A stretch of DNA of 64,000 nucleotides, taken from Pseudopyrenochaeta lycopersici. Taxonomy: Eukaryota > Ascomycota > Dothideomycetes > Pleosporales > Pseudopyrenochaetaceae. Shown piece by piece: positions 49,700 to 59,980 of this stretch. Under the pieces are notes generated by a model. The model searched no databases. It was not told where the DNA came from and worked only from the letters and a program-made list of their open reading frames with translations. The translations under genes were made by a program, and so were the position numbers. The stretch is from assembly GCA_003313425.1 (NCBI GenBank), contig NHZP01000006.1:682001-746000 (forward strand), given 5' to 3'. Each line of letters begins with the position of its first letter. Positions within the stretch are counted from its first letter, which is position 1.

Positions 49700-50206
49700 C
49701 AGGGTTGCCGTTTTACTAAGTAATAGTAATTACTATTGCTAGGTACTGTTAGTAATTACTATTACTTAGTAATTAGTAATTACTATTTAGAATTTTTGTA
49801 ATAGTAATAGTAATTAGTAATTACTAAATAGTAAATAGTAATTACTAATTCTAAAAATAGAATATAGCTTAAAAGCTTATATAATCTATAGTATAAGTAT
49901 ATAGTAATATTTAATAGTATAAACCTATACTATTAGTATAGAAGTTTCTAGTTTTAGTACTTAGTTCTTAAAAGTAACATTAATTCTTTATAGTAGTACT
50001 AAAACCTAATAAGAAAAAAGTTAAATTTTATTCTAGCTTTTAATATTAACTCTACTTTCTTATTTTTATTAAGCTTTATATATAACTATATATATAGTAA
50101 ATAATCTAAATAAATATAATTATAAAGTTTTAATTAGTAATAGTAATTACTATTGCTAGTAAAATAATAACCTTAAGTTATTAAAGTTTTTAAAGTTTTT
50201 AACGTT

Positions 50207-50259
50207 CTTAACAACCTTAACAACCTTAACAACCTTAACAACCTTAACAACCTTAACAA
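50207..50259. repeat. 9-bp minisatellite (CAACCTTAA)n
   Basis: About six tandem units of CAACCTTAA inside hAT-B. It is not the TTAGGG-type telomere repeat. Confidence 0.9.
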
Positions 50260-50484
50260 TTTAATATATTATATTATATATAATACTACTGCTAAAGCTA
50301 TTCTATTTACTAATAATAGTAATAGTAATTACTATTACTAAGAAAGTAGTAACTCTAATAAAGTATTATAAGTATTATAAAACTAATTTTAAAATATAGT
50401 TTAGTATATTTTTAATTATTTACTAATTTAGTTCTTTAAGAAAGTATTTTATATTCTACTACTTATATAAATATGTAGGTATCT

Positions 50485-50690
50485 AAATAAATATAACTTT
50501 TTAGCTATAAAAGAAGAGTTTAGTAGAGACATTTTATATTTTTTAGATTGTTTAAATATCTATAATAAGATATTTTATACTATAGAGGAGGTAAAAGCTA
50601 TTAAATAATATTCTAGTTTATATATAGACTTTACTAGTTCTAATTTAAAAGACCTAGAGTATTTAGAGTCTATAGTTAAAATAAGATAAC
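50485..50690 (+). pseudogene. Accessory gene 3' fragment in hAT-B deletion derivative
   Basis: Reads LAIKEEFSRDILYFLDCLN, then IYNKIFYTIEEVKAIK, then YSSLYIDFTSSNLKDLEYLE. This aligns with the C-terminal block of the hAT-A accessory protein (FFLGKLNIFNNSFYTLEE) and with the copy at 7600-7830. The 5' exons are missing. Confidence 0.65.
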
Positions 50691-51018
50691 AGTAGAGTAT
50701 ATATAACTTTTACTAAAAAAAAAGAAAAAAAAACTTGGAAAGTAATATAAAATTAAAAAAATATAATTAGTTAGTTAGTTATTTAGTTAAAAATATATGT
50801 ATGTATATATATATTTCTTTAAAACTATTAGAAGTAAATAATTATCTACGTTTATTTATATAGCATTATCTTAAATTTAATTACTATATAATAAGCTAGC
50901 TAGTAAAATATCTTAAATACTATTAATTATAAATTTCTATTTTTAGTAATAGTAATTAGTAATTACTTTTACTTAGTAATTACTAAGTAATTACTATTAC
51001 TAAAAAACGGCAACCCTG

Positions 51019-51556
51019 CCTATACCCAACCTATACCCATAGCGGGTACCCGTAACCTATTTGCCACCCTACTTAATTAGATCTTTAATATTTACTACCC
51101 TATTAACTACTATAGAAGAGAGAAAAAGTATTAAAGAAATAATACTATAGTCTAAATAACAAGGCACCTGTTAAGATAAAATAGCTATAACCTCTCTATA
51201 CCGTTTATAAGGCGATCGTCTTGCGTGCTCTAAGCTAGTGAATCTGGTAACCCTAGCCGGTTCTCATCACCTGATTTGCCCCGCGTACAGGTCGACTCCG
51301 ATGAATTTTACATACAATATTATTCACATAAGAGCAACTCCTGAAGACTGTCCACCACACGATTGAAGTTTTTTTTTTAGCTACCGCTCCAAGTTGGTAT
51401 AGTAGCAAACGGGAGCCTAAAGCTACTGCGGGTGCCTGCAGGCAGACACCGCCATTCCGTCGGAACTCCCATGAGAAAGCGGCCTATAAAGTCGAGCCAA
51501 AACCCTGGTACTCGCAACAGCCATCCACGAACTCGATATCGACCAAGGACAACCTA
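51019..51556. other. Boundary between repeat block and gene-rich DNA; DUF4246 gene promoter
   Basis: Positions 51069-51090 match the last 22 bp of the gypsy-B LTR (CTACTTAATTAGATCTTTAA TA), an isolated fragment. Composition changes from AT-rich to normal at about 51200-51250. A TATA-like TATAAAG lies at about 51485, some 70 bp before the proposed start codon of the DUF4246 gene. Confidence 0.6.
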
Positions 51557-53428
51557 ATGGCTAAGCAGAGCCGCATCAAAGTATGTCTCAATTCGTGCTA
51601 CCTTGCAATACAATTCCACCCTGATAGTACTGCAGCTCCCTGGCTTTGGCCTACCCTACAATGATTGGGGTCTCGAAGAAGACGGAATCGCAAAAGGTAT
51701 GTCAGCGGTCATGGGCTGGGACCATGCTGTTTTGACTGTCCGGGAGAAGTGTATGCTTTTTTTCATGAACCAGATCACGGATAAGTCTGGATGGCACCTC
51801 AAGGTGCATGAGCCAGAAATTGTTGCGAAATGGAGAGCAGAAGCTGATGAGCTGGACTGGGGCACGGAAGTCATCGAAGAAGGGGATATGAGCATAAAGA
51901 TGTTCGACTATGTGGGTACCCTTTTAGGATACTAATAACAAACAGCGTTGACACGCAATGCCAGTGTATTGAAGAGCTTCGCGCCAAGGCAGCTGTATAC
52001 GAAAAGACTGGCATTGTTTCGGTCTTGGATGCGACATCATGCATCCTCAAATCTGACACAACCATATCAGTCGAAGTGAAGGAGGAGCTGAGAAAGGCTG
52101 TGGCTGCTCTTGAAGACGTGCCAAACCACCAAAAGGACTGGCACCCGGGATCGGAAGATAAGGTACTCGACCTTGTCCACCCATCCTTGTTTCCACTCAT
52201 TTATAAGCGATCGCGCATTCTGCCAAATGCGACCATTGGCCTGGGTGATTGCATTGGAGCGATTGGCAAGGGTGAAATCATATCAGATCCCTTGAGTACT
52301 CTCGGCGATGGCACTCTGCCCATCAAATCCGACATTTGGTCTTCTCGCTTCCAGTGGCTCCCTTGTAATGTCTCGTTTCCAGACGGCGAGAATGCTAGGA
52401 TTGATTCATATATCAACAATTTGCATCCAACGGACCACAAAAGCCTTTACCGTGTCATAGAGAAGATTATCACAAAAGCCATTCCGTTCTGGAATATTGT
52501 ATGTCAATGCCACTGTGAGGGCACTCTCGCGGGGACACAACGCGTGAAGTGTGACACCGTCAGCTTTGAACTTCCTGAAAATGTGGAGGAATATCCGCCG
52601 GATGATTTTGATGGAGATGAAGATGAGTTCTATGAGAGTGTAGAGGCGTTGCGCATCTATGATAAACCTGAACCTGACGATTTTACCTCGCTTAGCATCA
52701 CGACCGAAGCTATTGAGGACAGATTCAAGTTCCTTGGCGAAGACAAGAGAAATATTCAAGTCATTGTCAAGCTGGCCAATATCCACCTCACACCAGAGAA
52801 GCCTGAGTATAATGGTGGGTCGTGGCATATTGAGGGCCAACTGAACGAACACATCGTCTCTACTGCCCTGTACTACTACGATAACGAAAATATCACCAAC
52901 TCCCATCTGTCTTTTCGCACAAAAGTGGACGCGGAAGATTTCAGTCAGTCTATCGGCTACGAACAGAACGATTTTGGGGGAATAGCGAAGATTTTTGGCG
53001 TCACAAACGACGAAACGAATGTACAAGAAATCGGCGCCGTCTTGACCCGAGAAGACCGCTTCTTGGTCTTTCCGAATGGCTTTCAGCACCGAGTCGGTGG
53101 TTTTAAGCTTGTTGATACGACTAAGTGTGGACACCGTAAGATTCTGGCACTCTTTTTAGTTGCTCCCAGTATACCTATCATCTCGACTGCAAATGTGCCA
53201 CCGCAGCAACGTGATTGGTGGCTACGAGAGGTGAAAGCTGGAAGAAGTATGGTTAGCAGTCTTCCTGCTGAGCTCGTCGATATGATTGGTGATGGCGTCG
53301 ATGAGTTTCCGATTGGGCTGGCTGAAGCGAAGGTATTGAGAGATGAGCTGATTGTCGAGCGAGGAAAGATGGACCAGGATGTGACGAGCCACATGACGGA
53401 CAATACTTTCAGTTTTTGCGAACACTGA
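51557..53428 (+). CDS. DUF4246 domain protein (587 aa)
   Basis: Proposed exons 51557-51580, 51636-51911 and 51965-53428 with introns of 55 bp (GTATGT...CTGATAG...CTGCAG) and 53 bp (GTGGGT...ACTAATAAC...GCCAG). Total 1764 nt, in frame. The N-terminus reads MAKQSRIK|LPGFGLPYNDW, and KMFDY|CIEELRAKA crosses the second junction; both fit the usual DUF4246 pattern. The core has IQVIVKLANIHLTPEKP, then GGSWHIEGQLNEHI and FPNGFQHRVGGF. The H-x-E...H and distal His suggest a 2-oxoglutarate/Fe(II) oxygenase-like fold, but no substrate is known for this fungal family. The first exon is only eight codons, so the start is the least certain part. It is the first intact host gene next to the transposon block. 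Confidence 0.88.
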
Positions 53429-55216
53429 AGTTGTGGCCCTACATAGTAGCTGCAGACAGTGCTGTGATTTGTTTACCGCGATTTGTATTAACTTTTTAAT
53501 ACATCTTATCAATTTCAAACACATGAACTCAATGTCCATTACGAGGGCCAGTATCTATCTAAATACATATTAAAATAGATTACTGCTCAAGACAAAGGGG
53601 GAAAAGCTCCCGTAGCTGTTCATAAATGCTACGAAATTGTCGTAGAGAAATGTAAAGTGTTGCGAACTTCCGCCACTTCCTGAACCCAAAGATCTAACCA
53701 TTATCCGTGTTCAACACTTAATAAGTCCTCCAATAAACTCACAGCCAAAGTAAACCCTTTTCTTGTATTAACTTTGACGACAAAATATCGCATAAGACTT
53801 GCCACTCATGAATCATAAAACCTACTAACCCCATGCGTTAGCTTGTTTCCGAGGAACTTGTGCAGAAATCAAATTTGAGATAGGCTATTACATTCTTAAG
53901 TGCTGAGATTGAAAAACAGTCTCTGGGGCATATCCTTTTCCCCTTGAGTACTCCAATAGTATGATATGAGTGATATTCCCTCAAGCCGAAGCGACTGTAA
54001 CCGACTTGTAGTATTCTCACCCAGGCTGGCGTATCGTTATGCTTCTATTTTCCTTTTTTCGAGATGAGGATAGTTTATGACGCACCTAAATTGATCAGCT
54101 CAACGACAGAAAAGATGAAGGGGTCGCATTGCTCTTGGTATAGTTAATGAGCAGAGGTAGTAAAGTGTTAATACAGAATTATCTTAAGTGTTTCAATACG
54201 CTCGTTTAGTATAACGTCGATCTTGTAAAGCTGTATCTGTACTACTGCCGGTATAATTTGGCGTTATACTGGGGTTATTACAACGCCGAGGAGCCATATC
54301 TATATTCAACAGAGGGCGAACGCGACTATAGATTGCATTTCGCCGCATTAGATAACGGCTACATGAAAATGGCCAGGCCTTGTACCATTCATTCGTACCC
54401 TATGATCATGTTCGCCGGGGATCGGTGTAGTTCACGTCTCCGGATCTGTGTTTTTTGTAATACCTTTCACACGCCACTGCTTCAAACGTTTGGTTGGCTA
54501 CTCTTCCTTACTTAGGCCATCCCTAGGGCGACCCAGGATTTTGAATGCGAGACTTGTACTTGCGAATCGCAATGTTGTATCAGGAATCTAAGTTTTAATC
54601 ACGTTGTGGGCCATATACTCTTTGTATTTGATCAATTAGAAGGCAGAAATTTTGGAGAATTCGCATATAGGAATGATATCTTCTGACTTTGAATGTTTGT
54701 AGGGGCACAGATGCAGTTGTGGGTTGTCACACATGAAAACTAGATGCGAAAAGGACTTCAGAAATGGAGGAAAGACTCAACGTTCAAATCCGCGGCGGCA
54801 GAACCAAAGGCGATGGAAAGCCCTCAGATGGAGGCCCTCGAAGGAAAGCTGCAAGACAGTAGGCAGACGTAGTGACACTGAGAAGTAATGGTGACAGAAA
54901 TTCGTCCAGAATGGGCCGCAGGACGAAGATTTTGCAAAGAGAGATGAGCATGGTCTTACTCGCATGATCCAGGACCTGTCAGAGAGCAGGATCAAGCTTT
55001 TACAAGGCGGCAGAAAATGTTGCAACGAAGGATTTGTAAGCTTGGATATTCATTGATATGTTGAAGGTATTGTTCGCAACTTAAGGCTCTATGATAGGCA
55101 CATCTACGTCCCTTTTGGTGTTTGTTGATGAGCTTACTACAACTGAAAAGTCACAAACCAAGTGAAACCGTGTCAAACACACTTTCTCAAATCGAGATTC
55201 CAAGGTCCTGGCAGAA
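53429..55216. other. Intergenic region, no gene identified
   Basis: 1.8 kb between the convergent DUF4246 and LSM6 genes. Short open frames exist (for example 54258-54515) but start with non-ATG codons, lack splice context and resemble nothing I know. No repeat or RNA gene recognised. Confidence 0.6.
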
Positions 55217-55587
55217 TCATGCATTGTCTGCACAGATATATGTAACTACACACCAACTTAGTAAGATAAAACTGTAAAACAATCGGAACAGCATACCGTT
55301 GTTGCCACGAACAAAGGCATCACCCCAGTTGCGAGTTACTCGACCATCTGAAATTTCCCTGCATCGCTCAAGGGCGATGTTCATGTAGCCGTCGACTGAC
55401 TGAAGGTCTCCTGTGTAAAAGTGAGACAGAATGGTCATACATGCACGTGCTAGAACGTACCTTTGTATATGATGCCAGAGTTCAACTTGACGGTGACAGG
55501 AGCTCCGATGATTTCGCTGAGGAAGCCACTGGGGTCTCTCGAGTCGGCTGCAGCCTCTGGTGTTGGACTCTCGCCATTAGTAGACAT
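55217..55587 (-). CDS. LSM6: U6 snRNA-associated Sm-like protein LSm6
   Basis: Exons on the minus strand: 55587-55461, 55410-55297, 55245-55217, with introns of 50 and 51 bp (GTACGT...ACACAG; GTATGC...TTACTAAG...TGTAG). The total is 270 nt, 89 residues. The Sm fold shows FLSEIIGAPVTVKLNSG (Sm1: strands 1-2), YKGDLQSVDGYMNIALERC (Sm1 end, with the D-G-Y-M-N-I-A signature of LSm6) and GDAFVRGNNVTYI (Sm2, R-G-N-N RNA-binding loop). LSm6 is part of the LSm1-7 ring (mRNA decapping) and the LSm2-8 ring (U6 snRNA stability in the nucleus). The start MSTNGES is preferred; an in-frame ATG 19 codons upstream belongs to a non-conserved extension. Divergent neighbour: the Esc2-like gene. Confidence 0.93.
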
Positions 55588-55898
55588 GATATGAGCTTTG
55601 GTGATGTGCAACAGCCTCTGTGTGTGAACAGTTAGCTTTCGCATTGAGAGTAGGTAGTACGAGTCATACCGCTCTCTTTCCGGCGTATTGAATGCGACAG
55701 ATGAACGAGCCTTGCCAGTGATGGTTTTGTGGGGGAATGTCGGTTGTAGTCAGTGGTGTTGTTGTGTATGGCACTCGATTGGAGCAGATTGTTCATAGCT
55801 GCACGTGACCGCGCGTCGCGCCCCACATGGCAACCTCTCGTACACTCTCGTCGGCGCTCTTCTGCCATCACATCCATGCCACCGCCGCCGTCGCCAAT
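55588..55898. promoter_or_regulatory. Shared 311-bp head-to-head promoter of LSM6 and the Esc2-like gene
   Basis: The two start codons (55587 minus, 55899 plus) face away from each other. A CACGTG site (bHLH/Cbf1-type core) lies at 55802-55807. No clear TATA box is seen. If the upstream Met at 55827 were used for the Esc2-like protein, the shared region would be 239 bp. Confidence 0.6.
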
Positions 55899-57410
55899 AT
55901 GACTGATGATGCGCAGGGGCCACAAGCGCCGAAGAAGCGCTCGTTCTTCAAGCGAGCGGCATGGCAGGACGCAGCGAAGAAGGACGGTCAGGACATGTTT
56001 AGCCACGCCAACGAGTTCAAGGACATTGTTGCCGAGCAGAGTAAGCGCCGGGAAGAGGAGGAGCGCAAGGCAGAACTGGAGCGACAGTGCACACAAGTAG
56101 AGCGGCGCAAGGGGAAGCGACGTAAGGTATCGATCGAGCGTCTTGAACAGCCCAGCCTACCGAGAAGCGTGATGGGTGGCATGTCAAGACCGAGCAGGTC
56201 AGGCGCCAAAGCGTATGCATATGGCCACTGGCTTCCATGAAATCGGAACTAATTGATGCCGGCATAGAAGCAGCAGAGCATCACTGTCCCCGGCGCCCGC
56301 GTATCCTCCAACAGACTCTTTTGCAACGTGCAATGACGCGCTGGCCAATTCAATATCCTCGAACGACTCGTCCACCCGCAAGAAAGCACTCATCATTGAT
56401 TTAGATGACAAAGATGAGGATAGTGATTGTGCGGACTACACCTCCAAGTCCTTCAAGGACACCTCAAACCTCTACTACCCATCTTGGCGAGGTCATCGCA
56501 ACCAGGCCATTCCGGTGTTATCTTCGATGAGCGTTCCCGTTGACGACGACCTCGAAGAACTTCTTGATCCTACGCTCGCCGCATTAGAAGCAAAGGCGCG
56601 ACAACGAGCGGCACAGAAAGCGCAGTCTGCTTTGACGCCAGCAGTAAACCGCGAGTTCTCCAATTCCCCTGTTGCACAATTATTGATCAAACCTGAAATT
56701 CCAGATGCAAATCCTCTATTGGTCAAAGTGCGCATAGATAGCACTATTGAAAAGCCACGTCAAGCGTGGTGTGGAAAGCAGGGATTTTCCGCCGAAATGA
56801 CGCAGAATGTCTTCTTCACTTGGAAGGGTACCCGGATATATGATAGCACCACCATCAAACGGCTAGGTATTCAACTGGATAAGAATGGTAATGTGTCTGT
56901 TGACGGAGACTCAAACATATACGACGACGTCAACTTGCCGAAAGTGGTTGTCGAAGCCTGGACCGAAGCGCTTTTTCTGGAGCGAAAAAAAGTAGACGCT
57001 GCAGATGCCGCAGCGAGAAAGGACGCTGCCGAGACGTTGCCAGTAGTCGAAGAGAAAGCGCCAGTGCAACAACCAGCGTCAACAATGACCAAGGTTCGCC
57101 TCATCCTGAAAGCAAAAGGAAAAGATGAGTTCCGCCTATCGGTTAATCCAGTATGTGATGATACGCCCTGTCTACCTATGGATCGACTACAGACACTCCT
57201 GTTGTGCACTCCAAGTTTCGGCTCATCTATTGACTATGATTTTAGGACACAACGTTTGCCCATATCGTACAGGCCTACAAAACGAAGTTCCAAGTCAACC
57301 AAAATCAACCGCTCACTCTCACATTTGATGGTGATCGGCTTTCACCCTTGGACGCCATTGCCGACACCGAGATTGAGGATATGGATGCCATAGAAGTTCT
57401 CTTCAAGTAA
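55899..57410 (+). CDS. Esc2/Rad60/NIP45-type SUMO-like-domain protein (453 aa)
   Basis: Exons 55899-56212, 56268-57150 and 57246-57410; introns of 55 bp (GTATGC...AACTAATTG...CATAG) and 95 bp (GTATGTG...TTGACTATG...TTTAG). 1362 nt, in frame. Residues 1-100 are basic (PKKRSFFKRAAW, with KRRKVS near 75), the middle is acidic (LIIDLDDKDEDSD) and the C-terminus is a SUMO-like fold: KVRLILKAKGKDEFRLSVNP|DTTFAHIVQAYK...PLTLTFDGDRL.PLDAIADTEIEDMDAIEVLFK. A first SUMO-like domain is probable around LVKVRIDSTIEKPRQAW. This order matches yeast Esc2 and fission yeast Rad60, which act in SUMO-dependent genome stability and recombination at stalled forks. The ATG at 55827 is a possible longer start. Confidence 0.85.
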
Positions 57411-57816
57411 AGTCTCATCTATGTTACGACGCATATATTTTCGTCAAGAACCATTTTAGCCTCTCAACTGCCCAGGACGGCTAGGTGGTGCTCACTTCAA
57501 TCATGACCGTAGTCATGGCGTAGGCGGATCTTTCATGATTCCACATGAGGAATATCCTTGGCTTAAGCATTCTTTGGTGCGAACGTAACGAAAATACGCA
57601 ATGAATTATGGATTTTTTGGTGTGGACTTACTCTCCCCCATCTTTCACTGTCCCGCTTGCCGCGTGGTCGGTAAGGGACAAGATGGTCGACATCTGACTT
57701 CTATGTTGCCACTCTCGTAAAGATAAGCTTTTAAGTCTCTGCATATCAACACCGCACTTGTTACCATTCTGTCGAACATTTATCCTCTCGGAGCTTTGGA
57801 CTCCGCGATGTACCTG
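57411..57816. other. Intergenic region between convergent genes
   Basis: Holds the 3' ends of the Esc2-like (+) and DUF8021 (-) genes. No other feature seen. Confidence 0.6.
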
Positions 57817-58688
57817 CTACATGCACGCCTTACCCCCACAACTACTCAAGGTATGGACATATCTTAGCTTTCCCCCTTCAACCCGAAATTCGTGACTATC
57901 TGGCAACCCTCCTGCGCCCACCTTACCAGCAGTGCCACCAAAATCCAGAATGATGTCCACTGTCCCATAATCTTCATCAATAACATACTGCCTATTAGCC
58001 AACTTCACACCACTCGGCACACCGACATCGCACCTGTCGTTCGCCTGCCCCTTTCCGGTATAGGCACCACCCTCCAGACGCGCACATGGCTGGCCCCATG
58101 GCACCTTGACATTTTTGTCATCGAACAAGTCACAGTACGCGTCACCTGCTGCTTTAATAACCGCTCGCGAATCACGCTTGTCCGCGGGAATTGGATCCCA
58201 TTTTTCCCGCGACGCCCAGTAGTAAGTACCTGTAACATTGAATAGCCAGTCACCTTTGGTCGTCACAATGCTGTCAATTTGCGACACTTTATCCATGGTA
58301 TGATCCAGTCGTAATTGTGTTGCAATGACGTACGGAGCCACCGAGTTGGTGACGATGAACTCGCTGAAGGTGGCGCATTCAGTGACATCGTGCTGAGATC
58401 GATAATGGTCGATTTTTAAGGGTTTGGCGAGGATACTCGATTTGATGTCGACCTTTTTGCGATTTTCCGTGACTGTTACGTTGCCGGCGAGCGAGTTGAA
58501 GGAGGTTAGGCCAGCGGTTTGAGCGAGAAGACTACCAGAAAATAAGGAACGAAGTCAGCCTGGTCTTATATGGGCTCGTACATTGGAACTCACAGCTCAT
58601 CGGTGATCCCTTTTAGTTGGTCACGGGTGCATGCCGCGGTGGATTGGGTTACAAGAATGGCGACGGTGGCGAGGATTAAATTGTGCAT
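57817..58688 (-). CDS. Secreted DUF8021-type protein (269 aa)
   Basis: Exons on the minus strand 58688-58594 and 58531-57817, one 62-bp intron (GTGAGT...GGTAG); 810 nt in frame. The first ~19 residues (MHNLILATVAILVTQSTAA) are a typical signal peptide. The mature part begins CTRDQLKGITDELLLAQTAG and continues with NVTVTEN, LKIDHYRSQHDVTECATF, IDSIVTTKGDWLFN, WDPIPADKRDSRAVI and, near the end, GLPDSHEFRVEGGKLRYVHTL. Several Cys suggest disulphides outside the cell. This pattern is that of a common fungal family of secreted proteins (DUF8021) whose biochemical function is not established. The fold of the central part resembles SnoaL-like cupped domains, but I am not sure of that. Confidence 0.87.
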
Positions 58689-59980
58689 TATCAAAGGAAC
58701 TTGATGTTCGTCGTGTCGAACCCTGTGGACTTGAAAACTCGACCAGATGGAGCATGAGCAGTTTATCAGTTCTGTGCTGTAAGGTGAAATGCCGGGGGCA
58801 ATATGCACTATTATGATAACACAATATCTGGGGCTTTCAAACCCACCAGTCAATGTGATCAATACTATTGCTCTGTTGAATTACATTAGAGCTCGGCAGT
58901 TAGGAACGGGCGAAACGGTGCCGGCTGATATTAGATTCTAAAACCTAGCTAGAGGGGCAGACCGCAAGTGCCTTCTATTAAACGACGTCGGGACGAGAAG
59001 AACACGAAGTAAGAGGACTACTGATATAACCAATGTGAGTCCAGGCGGCAATTGATGTACTTTGCCTTGGCATATGCATCTGTCGAAGCTCCCAGATTTG
59101 CGCAGATATCGTAACTGGTAGTGAAACACAAATCAGTGCAATGCAACGACTCCGCTCGAGCATTCAACGATATCAGCATGCAAATTACATCATTCACTGA
59201 GTGAAGAGCTCAAACATCTGTTCACAACGTCTAAGTACCGCTTCGTTGGTTAGGAGCCATTTGAGCCAGACCAACAGCTGGTACGCCCCACCTCATCATA
59301 GTACAGCTGGTCGCAATCTGAATCGTCCCAAACCAAGAAGTCCCAGGTAAAATGCCTTGTAGATGAATGTGGTGCTCACTACCGATCAGGAATCTGCGAA
59401 TGAGGGGCGACAGAAAAGTCTTCAATCGCCGAGAGCGCTGCGAGCAGAATATGACGACTTAAGCACGCCGTACCAAGTCAAAATGGGCTGATGACCATAC
59501 TGAGTGGTAAATAACATGATGTACGACCGATCATTGCGCTCGCTCCCATTGCAAAAGCAGGAAGAAACCGCACCCAAGATCAGCCACTGTGTCTCCTCTC
59601 CACTTCACAGACGGTTTTCGTTCTCATGGAGACCTCACACCGTCCATAGACGATGGGTCTCTCCAAAGAAAATGCTTTTCGTGAGTGTGTAAATTTGCGT
59701 TGTTCAATAATGAAGAGAGGAGGAAAGTAAGCGCAGGAGGAAAGTTTTGTAAAGGGACTTCGGCACCTGGCAAACGTTTCGCCGATTGGATCGTGAGCTG
59801 CCCCGCCACCACCCACCACGAACTCTGGGCTGCGCTTGAGTCACTTTTGTGGGATTTCCTGTCCAATTCACAACGTCAAGTCTCCTCACAACGCTTGCTG
59901 CTGCGCACGTCGATTCTGGCACCTGGACTTTTCACCGTTCCTCATCATTCGACTCAAAGGACATACACAGCCTGTTCAAC
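58689..59980. other. Divergent intergenic region (DUF8021 gene / eIF2-gamma gene)
   Basis: 1.3 kb containing the promoters of both flanking genes. Small open frames overlap on both strands but have no conserved motif. No RNA gene or repeat recognised. Confidence 0.55.

Larger units (their letters stand above)
49700..51018 (+). mobile_element. hAT-B internally deleted copy (1.3 kb)
   Basis: Terminal inverted repeats CAGGGTTGCCGTTTT (left) and its complement AAAACGGCAACCCTG with one extra A (right), with inner sequence rich in TAGTAATTACTA. The flanks GCTATAGC and CCTATACC match at only 6 of 8 positions, so the TSD is doubtful. It retains only the 3' part of the accessory gene (about 50485-50690) and no transposase, so it is non-autonomous. 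A 9-bp minisatellite lies inside (50207-50259). Confidence 0.8.

Noticed and set aside
50207..50259. CAACCTTAA repeats considered as telomeric
   Set aside because: The unit is not TTAGGG/CCCTAA and lies inside a transposon far from a sequence end.
52406..53134. 242-codon minus-strand open frame opposite the DUF4246 gene
   Set aside because: Antisense shadow of a gene with clear family motifs and correct splicing.
54258..54515. 85-codon frame in the DUF4246-LSM6 intergenic region
   Set aside because: Begins with TTG, has no recognisable motif or splice context; no support as a gene.
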